64,000 bases of DNA from Ehrlichia muris AS145 (GCF_000508225.1 NC_023063.1:124001-188000), one strand, 5' to 3'; shown: positions 19,478 through 29,800, numbered from the stretch's first letter. The notes: generated from the letters alone by a model not told the origin. Translations and numbers: made by a program.

Positions 19478-22400
19478 ATGGATCTTATGACAGTTTTCTT
19501 AGAACATAATAATGGTCAAGTTAGTACTAGCAAAATGGTAAAACATAATGCTGTAAATAAATCAGATCAAAATGGAAGCTCTTTTGATTATCAATATGGT
19601 ACTAAGATTGATGGTGTACAGGAACATGTAATTCCACCTCTCATGAAAGATGACATTAAGCATGGTGAGATGTATACGGCTCTTCCTGATAGTGATAAAA
19701 CTTTACCTGTTGTGTCTGCTATAGAAACTGATGCATATAAAGGTGATAGTATAGTTGCTATTGGTAATCCTAAGGATTTTAAATCTAATGTTTTTTCTAA
19801 TACACATACTATAAGGAACGATCAATTGAAACTAAACCTAGAGATACATACCTTAGGAGGTTTGTCTAGTAAAAGATTGTATGAGATTGAAAAGGGATTT
19901 GATGATGCAATAGTAAAATTTCAGTCTAATTTTGGATTAGACCCTAATGAAAAAGAAACCACCTTTGAATTATATCTATTTGACGATAATGAACAATATG
20001 AACATTATGGACGACTTTATAACTTAGGGATAAATGGAGCCGGTGGTGTGACTTTCTACGGGAATACTGATATCCCATATCAAATTTATGTATATCAGTT
20101 TGGTAAAATATTAAATTTAAAACATGAATTAACTCATGCTTTGGAGAATTATGCATCTGGACATATGTTATCTAGTCTTAAAGTGAATCATTCTATATTT
20201 GCAGAAGGATTAGCTGATTACATACAGAATGATAGTAGTTTTATTATGAGAGGGTTAAGGGATAAAGAAATAACATCAAGTGTGTTACAAGACGATTCTT
20301 CTGGTGATATAGGTCAAGCAACTGATACTGCAGTGACTCAAGATCAGAATCTGAGGTATAGTATAGGACATGCGTTTGTAACATTTTTACAGGAGAATTA
20401 TCCTGGAGTAATTTCAGAGTATTTAAAAGCGTTAAGAGAAGGTGATGCTGTTCGTGCTGGAAATATGATTAGTATAAGTAAATATACAGATTTTGAACCG
20501 TGGGTGCAATCTAAAGACGTTTCTTTATATCTAGAGAATATGAATATATTGAAAGTAGACTTAGGCAAAAAAATATTTTCTGCTGAGAATGCTAGTGCTT
20601 TTGAAAATCGGAATGTGAAGAATGAATATTACTGTGAGAACATTTGTAATATGAATGGTGAAGTAGTAGGAGAAATATCACCTATAGTACATTATGCTGC
20701 TAAAAATGTCATACGTACTTGGAATATTGCAAGCTCTGATATGATAGAAGTAAAGCCAGAGTATAATTTTCTAAAGTTAGTTAGTACCACATCTGGTAAA
20801 CCTGCATATGTGTATTGTGATGAAAATGGCAATGAATATTTCAATACTCAATCTTATATGGAATATGCATTTAACATACTGAAAAAATATGATGCAAATC
20901 TTCGTTCGATTAGTGATGTTCTTGATATTAGGGGACGTTATTCAGATGCTGATAAAGTATTTGATAAGCTTCCTAATGCAGATTTATTGTTAGATCAGTT
21001 CTTAGATAGAGCAGGTTATAGTAATTATAAGCAAGTAATAATGAGTGATCCACAACAGGTTAGTAATATTAAAATGTATATAGTACAAAAAGCTTTTGAA
21101 GATTTTATGGAAGCTGAAGTCAAAAAAGTGTTTAGTGGTGAATCTAGTGTTGATTCTATCATAAGGAATCTATTGATGGATCTAACTTATATTGATTTAA
21201 GTGATATTATAAAAGTAGATAATTCTGATATTGAAAGTATTGTGTCTAATCAAAATGTAATGTTACGTACTGCTATATTAGGTAAAGGAAACGCAAGTGG
21301 AATATCTCTGTATGTAGATGATCAAAAAGTTGGTGAGTTATCAACTGAAGGGGGTTATTGTATTAAGAATCTTGATACTGGTAGTATATATTTTCTGTTC
21401 CGCAATGTTGTTGGGATGATAGCAAATAATTATCCAGATAGAGCCTATATGATTGTGCTTGAGAAAGATGGTAAATTTACTACTGCTTTAGTTGATGATA
21501 TACAAAAAACAGAACATGGAAATGTTGTCTTCGATAATCAGTTTAATCATCCTGGTATTAATCATTTGTATCCAGATTATCAAGCATTATTGTTACATGA
21601 TGCTTCAGTTAAAGATTATTCGCATCTTGCAAATACGGAGTTTCAGCGTAATGATAAAGTAATAGTACGAGGAGATCTGTTAGATGATAAAGGTACTGTA
21701 GCTATAAGTGACGATATTCATCAGGCAGTTATTAAGCATGATGATCAAATATTACATCAGTTTAAAAGTATGTCTTTTTACATTAGTGAGCCATCAACTG
21801 ATAGTATGGGAACTTATGGAAGTGATTTTTTCATTGCTGACGAAGGAAAAAATCTTAGATTTCAACTTCCTAAAACGATTACCCATTTGAAATTAGTTAA
21901 TGTTGGTGGAAATCAGAAGTTAGTGCCATGTGCCGCAGGTGGTGATGAGCATCCTAATGGTATGCCATCTGATTTAATAGATGAATATAGATATATTGAT
22001 CCCATTTTTGCTCACACATTTGAGAAACAAAGTTACTCTAAAAACAGTGTCAGCATTGGTTTAGTAGATTTTGATAAATATCAGGAAGGATCGATGTTTA
22101 AGTTACAGTATTATTCTGATGATTATCATATTCATAAGGATGAACATGGAAATATAATTAGGCCTAATAATACATCTTATACAACGAAAGTGGACTTAGT
22201 CTATGATGATCAAGTTATTGGAATGCTGTCTGATAATATAAATCAATTTCAGGGTGATGTTTTTATTGCTGTGAGCCTTAACTATAGTCATAATGATTTC
22301 CTTTCGTCTAAATATTTTCAGAAGGTCAGTATTGAAGCACTAGAAAATGGGATATATGGTGGAAGATATGATGTAGGGAGTGGTGATGAAGTAGCAAATC

Positions 22401-22525
22401 TTGGTACTGATACAGGTTATAGTGATAAAGCTGTTTTTTATTTTAGAGGAAATAATTCGTCTACTGATATGTCAAATAATACTATAAATAGTTCTACTAT
22501 TTCGTCTTATGTAAATGAATTTTAG
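19478..22525 (+). CDS. Large protein with M9 collagenase-like metallopeptidase site
   Basis: 1015 residues. Residues about 110-300 resemble the peptidase M9 (bacterial collagenase) catalytic domain: a GAGGVTFYG segment, then HELTH at 216-220 (the HExxH zinc site) and E243 in FAEGLADYIQ as the likely third ligand. The rest is unassigned, with beta-rich modules such as ASGISLYVDDQKVGELS and KVDLVYDDQVIGMLS that look like relatives of one another. No N-terminal signal peptide is visible, so export, if any, would be by a type I or type IV system (inference). A host-directed protease effector is an attractive reading. The gene has its own strong promoter and is divergent from the acidic-repeat protein. 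Whether the protease is active cannot be judged here. Confidence 0.75.
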   Translation: MDLMTVFLEHNNGQVSTSKMVKHNAVNKSDQNGSSFDYQYGTKIDGVQEHVIPPLMKDDIKHGEMYTALPDSDKTLPVVSAIETDAYKGDSIVAIGNPKDFKSNVFSNTHTIRNDQLKLNLEIHTLGGLSSKRLYEIEKGFDDAIVKFQSNFGLDPNEKETTFELYLFDDNEQYEHYGRLYNLGINGAGGVTFYGNTDIPYQIYVYQFGKILNLKHELTHALENYASGHMLSSLKVNHSIFAEGLADYIQNDSSFIMRGLRDKEITSSVLQDDSSGDIGQATDTAVTQDQNLRYSIGHAFVTFLQENYPGVISEYLKALREGDAVRAGNMISISKYTDFEPWVQSKDVSLYLENMNILKVDLGKKIFSAENASAFENRNVKNEYYCENICNMNGEVVGEISPIVHYAAKNVIRTWNIASSDMIEVKPEYNFLKLVSTTSGKPAYVYCDENGNEYFNTQSYMEYAFNILKKYDANLRSISDVLDIRGRYSDADKVFDKLPNADLLLDQFLDRAGYSNYKQVIMSDPQQVSNIKMYIVQKAFEDFMEAEVKKVFSGESSVDSIIRNLLMDLTYIDLSDIIKVDNSDIESIVSNQNVMLRTAILGKGNASGISLYVDDQKVGELSTEGGYCIKNLDTGSIYFLFRNVVGMIANNYPDRAYMIVLEKDGKFTTALVDDIQKTEHGNVVFDNQFNHPGINHLYPDYQALLLHDASVKDYSHLANTEFQRNDKVIVRGDLLDDKGTVAISDDIHQAVIKHDDQILHQFKSMSFYISEPSTDSMGTYGSDFFIADEGKNLRFQLPKTITHLKLVNVGGNQKLVPCAAGGDEHPNGMPSDLIDEYRYIDPIFAHTFEKQSYSKNSVSIGLVDFDKYQEGSMFKLQYYSDDYHIHKDEHGNIIRPNNTSYTTKVDLVYDDQVIGMLSDNINQFQGDVFIAVSLNYSHNDFLSSKYFQKVSIEALENGIYGGRYDVGSGDEVANLGTDTGYSDKAVFYFRGNNSSTDMSNNTINSSTISSYVNEF

Positions 22526-23370
22526 TGGATTTTTAAAGAAATAGCATTCATATAATGCTGCTTATTTGTATTGTATGATGAAGTGATTGTTAAATTGAGG
22601 TATTCTTTTGTCAGTTTCATGTATATAAGATAATAATGATTGATTTGTAATACACTAAGATAACTTAGTATTATAAATAATTTTACCTATTGTAATTATA
22701 TAAAAAAATTTTCAATAGATTTTTAAAGGTATTACATTTGTATGGATTCGATTTATGCGTGTTAAATTGATTTTTGGGTAGACATTATTTGTATGTAGGG
22801 TTTTGTGTAAGAGTTCTTTATTAGTTTCATGTATATAAGATAATAAGGATGTTTCTTACTTCACAAATGATTGATTTGTAATATACAACTTAGTGTTACA
22901 AATAATGTAACTGTATTTACATTAGATTTTTAACAACATTATCATTTTTATGATTGTTTTCTAGATAAACATTTTTTTATATTGTTGTATAGTGCAATGT
23001 TAATTTAGGGTTGCTTTTATTAATATTCATTATCGGTGTTATGAATATAGATTTTCAAAAGTGCATAGCTTAAAATCTGAGCATATGATACCAGCATATA
23101 TAATGCTAGTATGCTAACAATATATTTATAAATTTTTTTGTGAAAGTAAGACTGTAACTGTTCATTTAGTTTGTCTTAGAAATTGTATTTTAATTAATGA
23201 AATAATATTAAATTGTGCTCATTATTTGTACTTTTCTATGATGAGGATATGTATTTGTAATGTATAGATGTCATTAAATTACTAATATAGGTGCATATTA
23301 TATCAAATATTGCATTTGCTCTATGATATTATATAATTAGAGGACTTATAAATATCTATGGATTAACAAT
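22526..23370. repeat. Gene-free region with a decayed direct duplication
   Basis: A block starting with GTTTCATGTATATAAGATAATAA occurs near 22614 and again near 22827. Both are followed by TGATTTGTAATA..., a TTAGTNTTA-AAATAAT block and an ATAGATTTTTAA-like block, with many substitutions and indels. This looks like an old tandem duplication of roughly 200 bp. The remainder up to fbpA shows no gene or RNA. Confidence 0.6.
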
Positions 23371-24414
23371 ATGATAAGATTGATTACTTGTTTTAGTATC
23401 ATTGCTGTTATTATGTTAGCTTTTAATTTCTTTACTAAAAGACAACAAGTTCAAAATTCAGGACAAGAGGTACGCGTGTATTCATCTCGTAAGGAAGAAT
23501 TGTTACATAGTTTGTTTGAGCAATTTACTAAAGAAACTGGTATAAATGTTCAGTATATTAATGATGAAGCTGCTCAACTTATTAATAGAATGGAAAATGA
23601 AGGTACTGCTACTTCAGCTGATGTATTTTTGACTGCAGATGCTGTTAATCTTATTCTTGCTAAGAAAAATGGATTATTACAGCCTGTGCAATCTGAAGTA
23701 CTAAATCAAGCAATTCCTAGCAAGTATAGAGATAGTGATGGATTTTGGTTTGGATTGACGAAGCGTGCAAGGGTGATAGTATATAACAAGGATGTAATTG
23801 AAGAGAGTGAGTTGAGTACATATGAGTACCTTGCAAATACGAAATGGAAAGATAAAATTTTAATAAGATCTTCTAGTAGCCCATATAATCAGTCGTTAAT
23901 TGCTTTTATGATAGCAAATAATGGTATAGAGAATACTAAGATTTGGATTAAAGGTTTAGTTTCGAATATGGCTAGGAAACCTAGCGGTGGAGATATAGAT
24001 CAAATTTATGCTGTTGCAGCAGATGAAGGTAGTATCGCTATAGTTAATAGTTATTATTTTGGGAGAATTGCAGCTTCTAACAAAAAAAGTGATCAAGCTG
24101 CAGTTAAAAAACTTGGTATCTTTTTTCCTAATCAGGAAACTACTGGTACTATGATTAATATTAGTGGCGGTGCTGTTACAAAACATGCAAAGAACAAGCA
24201 AAATGCTATAAGGTTGTTGGAGTTTTTGGCCAGTGTAAAGGCACAGAGGGTTTATGCTCAAGTTAATCAAGAGTATCCTGTTGTAGAAGGGGTAGAGATT
24301 TCAGACGTTTTGAAAACTTTTGGTGTATTTAAAGAGAGTAATTTACCTTTACAGGAACTAGAGGAGCATTTAACTGAATCTGTTAAAATTGCAGATGAAT
24401 GTGGTTGGAGATAG
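23371..24414 (+). CDS. fbpA: Fe(3+) ABC transporter periplasmic iron-binding protein
   Basis: Type II periplasmic binding protein of the FbpA/FutA family that captures ferric iron for the FbpB permease (FbpB-like gene at 55776). An N-terminal hydrophobic segment (about residues 4-18) serves as signal/anchor. The mature start EVRVYSSRKEELLHSLFEQF is typical. The paired tyrosines in NSYYFGR are the expected iron ligands, and GTMINISGGAVTKHAKN is the conserved late-domain segment. 347 residues, near normal length. The transporter genes are about 32 kb apart. A hairpin terminator follows about 130 bases after the stop. Confidence 0.9.
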   Translation: MIRLITCFSIIAVIMLAFNFFTKRQQVQNSGQEVRVYSSRKEELLHSLFEQFTKETGINVQYINDEAAQLINRMENEGTATSADVFLTADAVNLILAKKNGLLQPVQSEVLNQAIPSKYRDSDGFWFGLTKRARVIVYNKDVIEESELSTYEYLANTKWKDKILIRSSSSPYNQSLIAFMIANNGIENTKIWIKGLVSNMARKPSGGDIDQIYAVAADEGSIAIVNSYYFGRIAASNKKSDQAAVKKLGIFFPNQETTGTMINISGGAVTKHAKNKQNAIRLLEFLASVKAQRVYAQVNQEYPVVEGVEISDVLKTFGVFKESNLPLQELEEHLTESVKIADECGWR

Positions 24415-24540
24415 TTGATGTTGTGTGTCAGCTATAAGTTTGTTTTTCGATCGTTAAATTTGATTTTAGAGAAGTTTATTAGCTTCTATGCAAGTAGTGG
24501 ATCTCACCTATATTAAGATATATAATGTGTGACTATTAGC

Positions 24541-24563
24541 AGGAGCTTAAGCTTCCCTTTTTT
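24541..24563 (+). terminator. Rho-independent terminator after fbpA
   Basis: GGAGC-TTAA-GCTTCC forms a stem with one G-T pair, immediately followed by CTTTTTT. It is about 130 bases downstream of the fbpA stop. Confidence 0.65.
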
Positions 24564-25165
24564 GTATAGCTAACTTCATAGTGTCTTATATTTTGTTATG
24601 AGTTATATTTCTTGCGGCACTTGATTTGATAATACAAGTGCTTTGTTATTGTGCTTGTAATTTAGTAAAAGTTGTTTTTATATATTATATTTTTTATGTT
24701 AAGCTAACCTGCACTAGAGTCTTTTATGCTATACCTGTATTTACTAGAAATTACTGGGGTTAATGTTTCTAATAATAATCTTTTTGTGATTGTTAGAAAC
24801 TATATTCTAGTATGCTTAAATTAAATCCAGGAATTTATGTTAATATTGCTTAGTATTTTAGATAGTCAAATTTTCGATTTTAAACTATGATTCTTACACA
24901 TTAGAAGTTACGTTATTTCCATTTTTGTGAATCGTTTGATTTAATCTTAAAAGAATTATTTTGTTGAAAGCTTTTATATCAATCCCCCCTAAATTCAGGC
25001 AATAACTTACTGCAAGCACCATACATCACTAGCTTACTATAAAAGGAAAAGCATCAAAATGATAACCCTTATCAGCCAACACATAAACCATAAAAACACA
25101 CCTTGATAACTGTAATGCAGATATGCTTAAATCGAATAAAAAACACTTACAGGGTTAAGAATGTA
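24564..25165. other. Gene-free region with a long hairpin and a possible transposase remnant
   Basis: 24765-24800 can fold into a 13-bp hairpin (GTTTCTAA...TTAGAAAC outer stem, inner TAATC/GATTG, a three-base bulge and a T-rich loop). On the minus strand a short frame from about 25092 down to 25029 reads MVYVLADKGYHFDAFPFIVS. ADKGY is the kind of motif found in IS4/IS5-family DDE transposases. This downstream flank of rpsP also has a run of Cs (24985-24990) and fewer T-runs than its surroundings. No intact gene is present. Confidence 0.4.
24765..24800. other. Imperfect inverted repeat (hairpin)
   Basis: An eight-base perfect outer stem (GTTTCTAA/TTAGAAAC) plus a five-base inner stem (TAATC/GATTG, one G-T pair) around a T-rich loop. 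It has no T-run after it, so it is more likely RNA structure or a protein site than a terminator. Confidence 0.45.
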
Positions 25166-25429
25166 CTAAACTGCTTCTATGTTAATAATACCTTTCTTTA
25201 TAAACCAAGACACTCTATCAGTTGCTTGTGCGCCAACACTTAGCCAGTATTTTAGCCTATCAACCTTAACTTTAACAAAGAGTTCATGTTCTTTAGGAAG
25301 CATTGGATTATAGAAACCCAAAGATTCAATAAATTTCCCATCTCTTGCAACTCTGGAATCAGCAACAACTACCCTATAAAAAGGACGCTTTTTAGCTCCA
25401 AACCTTGCTAACCTTATCTTTACAGACAT
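25166..25429 (-). CDS. rpsP: 30S ribosomal protein S16
   Basis: 87-residue S16 that stabilises the 5' domain of 16S rRNA in the small subunit. The sequence begins [26 protein letters not shown], the family hallmark, and contains [10 protein letters not shown]. Full length. It is alone rather than in the rpsP-rimM-trmD-rplS operon seen in many bacteria. It has its own promoter (25468-25496) and is divergent from the MFS transporter gene. Confidence 0.97.
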   Translation of the reverse strand: MSVKIRLARFGAKKRPFYRVVVADSRVARDGKFIESLGFYNPMLPKEHELFVKVKVDRLKYWLSVGAQATDRVSWFIKKGIINIEAV

Positions 25430-25467
25430 GAGAATATAACCTTTAAAACATCTTAAAACATTTTCAA

Positions 25468-25496
25468 ATGATACACATAATAAAGTAGGTAGTCAA
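25468..25496 (-). promoter_or_regulatory. Candidate promoter of rpsP
   Basis: On the minus strand: TTGACT (25496-25491), a 17-base spacer and TATCAT (25473-25468). The leader to the ATG would be about 30 bases. The -10 matches that proposed for rpsU. Confidence 0.6.
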
Positions 25497-25560
25497 ATTT
25501 AAAAATGTGTTTCTAAACATTTAAATTTTACTTTTAAGTTTTTTGATAAAAATAAGAAAT

Positions 25561-25589
25561 TTGCAATATGTTGTTAAAAACAATATGAT
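25561..25589 (+). promoter_or_regulatory. Candidate promoter of the MFS transporter gene
   Basis: TTGCAA (25561-25566), a 17-base spacer and TATGAT (25584-25589), with the predicted start of transcription near 25596. Confidence 0.5.
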
Positions 25590-25674
25590 AATTAATCAAG
25601 CTTGCTCAAATTATTGAAAAAGTGTAAAGATGTTCTTTTTAAAAGAATGTGTAATAGGAGGATGTTTTAGTTAT

Positions 25675-26943
25675 ATGAATTTAAAAAGAGCTGTATTATC
25701 AACAATCATGTGTAATACTTTGGTATGGTATGATTATGTATTATTTGGAAATTTAGTGAGTGTAATCAGTAAATTATTTTTTCCAGCGGAAGATAGATAT
25801 TTTAGTCTTATTATGACGTTTAGCATTTTTGCAGTTGGATTTTTAATGCGTCCTTTCGGAGCAAGTATTTTTGGGTACATTGGAGATAAGTATGGAAGGA
25901 AAGCTGCATTGACTTTATCAATCATAGCTATATCTGTTCCTATTACTTTTATTTCAATATTACCAACCTATGAAAAGATAGGAATATTGTCTCCCATATT
26001 ACTGATTATTTGTAGATTGATGCAGGGGATATCTTTAGGTGGAGAGGCTGGTAATGCTACTTTCTTAATAGAGCATTCTAAGAAAGGAAAAAACATTGGC
26101 TTTTTTGGTAGTTTTGAGACTTTAAGTGCTGTACTTGGTTCTATTATTGCATTATTTATGATCTTATTATCCCAGTATTTTACAGGGGAAAATTTTGAAG
26201 TATGGGGTTGGAGAATACCTTTTGTAATTGGTCTGTTATTGGGCCTAGTCAGTGTTTATATTAGGCGTATTACTGGTGAAAGTCCTGCATATGATACTCA
26301 TAAGGAAAGTAATAATCTTTCACAGTCTCCTTTCTTAGAGTTATTCAAGAAATATAAGCGTCCTTTGGTATTGGCAACATGTATTGACTGTATAGAAAAT
26401 TGTTCATTTCATATTTTTATGGTATTCTTTATTACGTTTATTAAAGAGTTCTCAGATATTCACCTAAGTTTCAACGCTAGTAGCATAAGCATTATTGAAA
26501 GTTTTAATATAATGATTTGTGGTGTTTTGAATGTATTTTTTGGATATATTTCGGATTATGTAGGACGTAGGAAAGTAATGTTAATTGCGTCTATATCATT
26601 GTTTTGTGTTGCAATACCAGTATTTTGGTTATTAAGTCAGGATAGCTATATTGCTTTAATTATAGCATATTTAATTTTTGTAATTCCATTTTCTGCAACT
26701 TTAGGTCCGGCAAGTGGGGCAATGTCTGAGTTATTCCCTACAAAGGTTAGATATACTGGTTTTGGATTATCGCGTAATATTGCTTCAGCTATATCTGGTG
26801 GTATGGCTCCTGTAGTGTGTACATGGCTTATAAGAGCAACAGGACTCACGTTTATTCCTGGAGTATATGTTATGTTTTGGGCAGTAGTTGCAATTGTGGC
26901 ATTATGTCAGATTAGGAAAAAAGATGTGTATGCTGATTGGTAA
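25675..26943 (+). CDS. MFS transporter, metabolite:H+ symporter type (ProP-like)
   Basis: Twelve-segment major facilitator of the metabolite:H+ symporter group (ProP/ShiA/KgtP relatives). Family motifs are visible: MRPFGASIFGYIGDKYGRKAAL (motif A between segments 2 and 3), LMQGISLGGEAG and the second-half copy FGYISDYVGRRKVM. The substrate cannot be read from sequence; proline, betaine or a dicarboxylate are possibilities. I prefer ATG 25675 (MNLKRAVLSTIM), where homology normally starts, with AGGAGG about 13 bases upstream. ATG 25630 would add 15 residues lacking family character. In a metabolite-dependent intracellular bacterium this is likely a host nutrient importer. Confidence 0.85.
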   Translation: MNLKRAVLSTIMCNTLVWYDYVLFGNLVSVISKLFFPAEDRYFSLIMTFSIFAVGFLMRPFGASIFGYIGDKYGRKAALTLSIIAISVPITFISILPTYEKIGILSPILLIICRLMQGISLGGEAGNATFLIEHSKKGKNIGFFGSFETLSAVLGSIIALFMILLSQYFTGENFEVWGWRIPFVIGLLLGLVSVYIRRITGESPAYDTHKESNNLSQSPFLELFKKYKRPLVLATCIDCIENCSFHIFMVFFITFIKEFSDIHLSFNASSISIIESFNIMICGVLNVFFGYISDYVGRRKVMLIASISLFCVAIPVFWLLSQDSYIALIIAYLIFVIPFSATLGPASGAMSELFPTKVRYTGFGLSRNIASAISGGMAPVVCTWLIRATGLTFIPGVYVMFWAVVAIVALCQIRKKDVYADW

Positions 26944-27172
26944 TCTGCTACTTAATATATATATGATAAAATTATGTCCTGACATAAGGTGAAGGTATGT
27001 GTATGTTGTCAAGTTTTCTGTATTTTGTAACTTATGTGTACGTTAGAATATATGTAGTAGGTCTTTAATTGGTCCTGAATTCGGTATATGCTTTTGTTGT
27101 TAAAGCTTATATTTGTATACAAATATGTCATTAGTTTAGTGTATAGCTAGAAAAATCTTCTAAAATATAGAA

Positions 27173-27343
27173 TTATTCTTCTAATTTTCTTGCTTCATCT
27201 ATTAGCATAATTGGGATACCATTACGTATTGGAAATGCTAATTTAGCTCTTTGACTAATTAGTTCGTTGGTATCCTTGTTATATTGTAACTTGTCTCTAG
27301 TTAGTGGACAGACGAGTATCTCAAGTATTTTATGGTCAAACAT
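27173..27343 (-). CDS. Trm112-family small protein
   Basis: 56 residues: [20 protein letters not shown]... to ...[21 protein letters not shown]. This is the bacterial Trm112/YcaR fold, with ILVCPLT near the start and the diagnostic [11 protein letters not shown](I/V)DEAR end. Only one cysteine remains (C12), so the zinc site is incomplete, as in many bacterial members. In other organisms Trm112 activates methyltransferases; the partner here is unknown. It is easily missed because of its size. It stands alone between the MFS gene and the SDR gene. Confidence 0.85.
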   Translation of the reverse strand: MFDHKILEILVCPLTRDKLQYNKDTNELISQRAKLAFPIRNGIPIMLIDEARKLEE

Positions 27344-27678
27344 ACTAACAATATAATAAGATTATATACCGTATTATAGCATTTATTGTAAAAATATGAA
27401 CTGTAGATTTTTTATATAAGAAGTATGTATATTTTTATTCTTTAGTAGTAGATTGTTATGATTAATACAGTCTTTACAGTTAAGTAAGATACAAATAGTA
27501 TATATATGAGTATTTAGGAATAGATTATTGTTAAGCAATTTTATCTTTAAATGTGTAAAAAAGTGCTTTGTGTATGTAAATTTAAATGACCTAAGAATAA
27601 TCCTCTTAATGTTTTACTGTTATATTTTGTCTTTATAATGTATTGTATACCATGTGGTATGATAAAAGCTAGTGTACA
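27344..27678. other. Intergenic spacer
   Basis: AT-rich, no gene, RNA or clear terminator seen. It lies downstream of the minus-strand SDR gene and upstream of the Trm112 gene. Confidence 0.4.
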
Positions 27679-28377
27679 TTATTGTATAAAATTAACAGTG
27701 CCGGTTTCGTTATTGTTGATATCTAATAATTCTGCTATTCTAGTAAGAATAGTTTTAACTTCCGGATTATCTAGTATATTATGATAATTAACGTTATCTA
27801 AGAAATTATTAGAAATCATTTTGGGTCCAATAGCATTAACTTTTATCTTTGGAAATAATTCTACTGCTGTAAATTTTGTTAAATCTAGTAGTGATTTTTT
27901 TGACATTGTATATATAAAATGTTTTGTGCTATCTTTTATGACCATTACATCAATCATATTAATAACATTTCCTATAGTAATACATTTTTTTGCAAAATAT
28001 TGAGTTAAGAATAGTGGAGCACGTATATGGAGGTTGTAATGATTAGTAAAATCTTTAATAGAAGTATTCATTAACGTGTTTTTATAGAATACTGAAGCAT
28101 TGTTGATAATACAATTACAATGAGGTATGAGTTGAAAAGTTTTTTCTATGAGAAAATTTAACGAGTCAAATTCTGTTAAATCAGCTTGTATAAGAATGCA
28201 TTTTCTGTTACATAACTTTTCAATGATATCTTTTGTCTGTAATGCATGTTCTTTAGAAGTATTGTAGTGAATGGCTATGTCATATCCATTGGCAGCTAAA
28301 AATATTGATATTGCCCTGCCTAATCTACGTGCTCCACCTGTAATTAATGCTCCTTTTTGGTGAGTTGTTTTTAACAT
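27679..28377 (-). CDS. Short-chain dehydrogenase/reductase (FolM/pteridine reductase-like)
   Basis: NAD(P)-dependent SDR of about 232 residues. The cofactor motif GGARRLG is at 14-20; the arginine pair is typical of the pteridine reductase/FolM group. INNAS is at 101-105 and the catalytic YTMSK at 156-160. A role in tetrahydropterin or folate reduction is plausible but not proved. I chose ATG 28377, which overlaps the pheS stop by seven bases; the longer version from 28422 adds 15 residues that are pheS sequence in another frame. The C-terminus ends in GTVNFIQ, shorter than many relatives. It is last in the rpmI-rplT-pheS-SDR unit. Confidence 0.8.
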   Translation of the reverse strand: MLKTTHQKGALITGGARRLGRAISIFLAANGYDIAIHYNTSKEHALQTKDIIEKLCNRKCILIQADLTEFDSLNFLIEKTFQLIPHCNCIINNASVFYKNTLMNTSIKDFTNHYNLHIRAPLFLTQYFAKKCITIGNVINMIDVMVIKDSTKHFIYTMSKKSLLDLTKFTAVELFPKIKVNAIGPKMISNNFLDNVNYHNILDNPEVKTILTRIAELLDINNNETGTVNFIQ

Positions 28378-29414
28378 GTTGTGATGAGATTGGAAAAACA
28401 GAAACCATGGTGAGCTAACCATTGTAATTTGTTACTGTAGAATTTACGCAGGTCGCCAATGTTGTATTTGAGCATGGTAATTCTTTCAATTCCAATTCCA
28501 AATGCGAATCCACTGTATTGATCTGGATCAATATTTACATTTGTTAAGACATTATGGTGAACTATTCCACATCCTAAAATTTCAATCCAATCTCTGTTAC
28601 TGCTCTTTATATCAACTTCTGCTGATGGTTCAGTAAATGGAAAATAACTATTACGGAATCTTATTTGAATATTTTCTCCAAAAAACTTTTTTAGGAAGTA
28701 ATGTATACAATATTTTAAATGTCCCATGTTAACATTTTTATCAATGTATAGTCCTTCAATTTGATGAAACATTGGACTATGAGTTGCATCCCAATCATTT
28801 CTGTAAACTTTTCCAGGTGCAATAATCTTGATAGGATAATTTCCCTTATTGGATTGCATTACTCTAATTTGTACGGAGGACGTATGTGTACGTAATACAA
28901 CTCTTTTTTGATTTACTAATGTTTTTAGATAGAAAGTATCGTTTTCTTCTCTTGCTGGGTGGTATTTATGTGTATTAAGTGCATCAAAAACATGAAATTC
29001 ATCTTCAAGTTCTGGTCCATCAGATAGTTTAAATCCTAAAGATGAAAAAATATGTTTCACTTCATGTAAAGTTTTAGAAATAGGATGCAATTTAGCTATT
29101 TGTTTTGGACGGATTGGCAAACTAATATCAACAGTATCTTGCATTAGTTGAGTATTAACTTGTATTTTATGCAATTTTTCTTTTTGCGAATTAATTAGAG
29201 ACTTTAGCTCAGCACATATAGCATTTATGCTGCTTCCAATAGACTTTCTCTCTTCTATATTGCTAACTGCTGCAATATTTCTTAAACATGTAGTTATAAT
29301 TCCTGATTTACCAAAGTAATAAAGCCTTACATTCTCTAATTCTTCGAGGGAAGAACTAGACAATATCCTGTTAGTAGCCTCTGTTTGTAAGCCATATATA
29401 TTACTGTACGACAC
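28371..29414 (-). CDS. pheS: Phenylalanyl-tRNA synthetase alpha subunit
   Basis: Catalytic alpha chain of the (alpha-beta)2 PheRS. The class II motifs are visible: [19 protein letters not shown], the motif 2 region [13 protein letters not shown] and [24 protein letters not shown], and motif 3 [14 protein letters not shown]. 347 residues, normal. The start is a GTG that overlaps the end of rplT by 14 bases; no ATG fits the N-terminus. pheT is not in this window, so alpha and beta are encoded apart, as in several Rickettsiales. Confidence 0.95.
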   Translation of the reverse strand: MSYSNIYGLQTEATNRILSSSSLEELENVRLYYFGKSGIITTCLRNIAAVSNIEERKSIGSSINAICAELKSLINSQKEKLHKIQVNTQLMQDTVDISLPIRPKQIAKLHPISKTLHEVKHIFSSLGFKLSDGPELEDEFHVFDALNTHKYHPAREENDTFYLKTLVNQKRVVLRTHTSSVQIRVMQSNKGNYPIKIIAPGKVYRNDWDATHSPMFHQIEGLYIDKNVNMGHLKYCIHYFLKKFFGENIQIRFRNSYFPFTEPSAEVDIKSSNRDWIEILGCGIVHHNVLTNVNIDPDQYSGFAFGIGIERITMLKYNIGDLRKFYSNKLQWLAHHGFCFSNLITTC

Positions 29415-29775
29415 GATGTTTAGTTAAAGCTTCTTTAGTAAGATTTACAATTTGTTTGAAGTTATCCTGATGGTTGACTGCCATATCTGCCAGAATTTTC
29501 CTGTTCAATGTTATGTTTGCTAAAGACAGACCATGAATGAAATCTGAATATAGGAGACCATACTGCCTTGCAGCTGCATTAATACGCATAATCCAAAGAC
29601 TTCTGAAAAATCTCTTACGATTGCGCCTGTCACGATAAGCATATTGCAGAGCTTTTTCTACTCTTTGTAAAGCTATCCTGTAGCAATTCTTAGAGCGCCC
29701 CCTATAGCCTTTTGCTAGCTTAATAACTTTCTTATGCCGTGCTCTTGTAGTAACACCACGCTTAACTCTAGCCAT
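29401..29775 (-). CDS. rplT: 50S ribosomal protein L20
   Basis: 124-residue L20, an early assembly protein of the large subunit. It is strongly basic, begins [27 protein letters not shown] and contains [15 protein letters not shown], both family hallmarks. It follows rpmI with a gap of 25 bases and overlaps pheS at its end, a tight translation-coupled unit. Confidence 0.97.
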   Translation of the reverse strand: MARVKRGVTTRARHKKVIKLAKGYRGRSKNCYRIALQRVEKALQYAYRDRRNRKRFFRSLWIMRINAAARQYGLLYSDFIHGLSLANITLNRKILADMAVNHQDNFKQIVNLTKEALTKHRVVQ

Positions 29776-29800
29776 TTTTAACCTCTATATATTAACACTT

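Noticed and set aside
28378-28422. N-terminal extension of the SDR protein
   Set aside because: These codons overlap the end of pheS in another frame and add residues with no SDR character; ATG 28377 fits the fold start.
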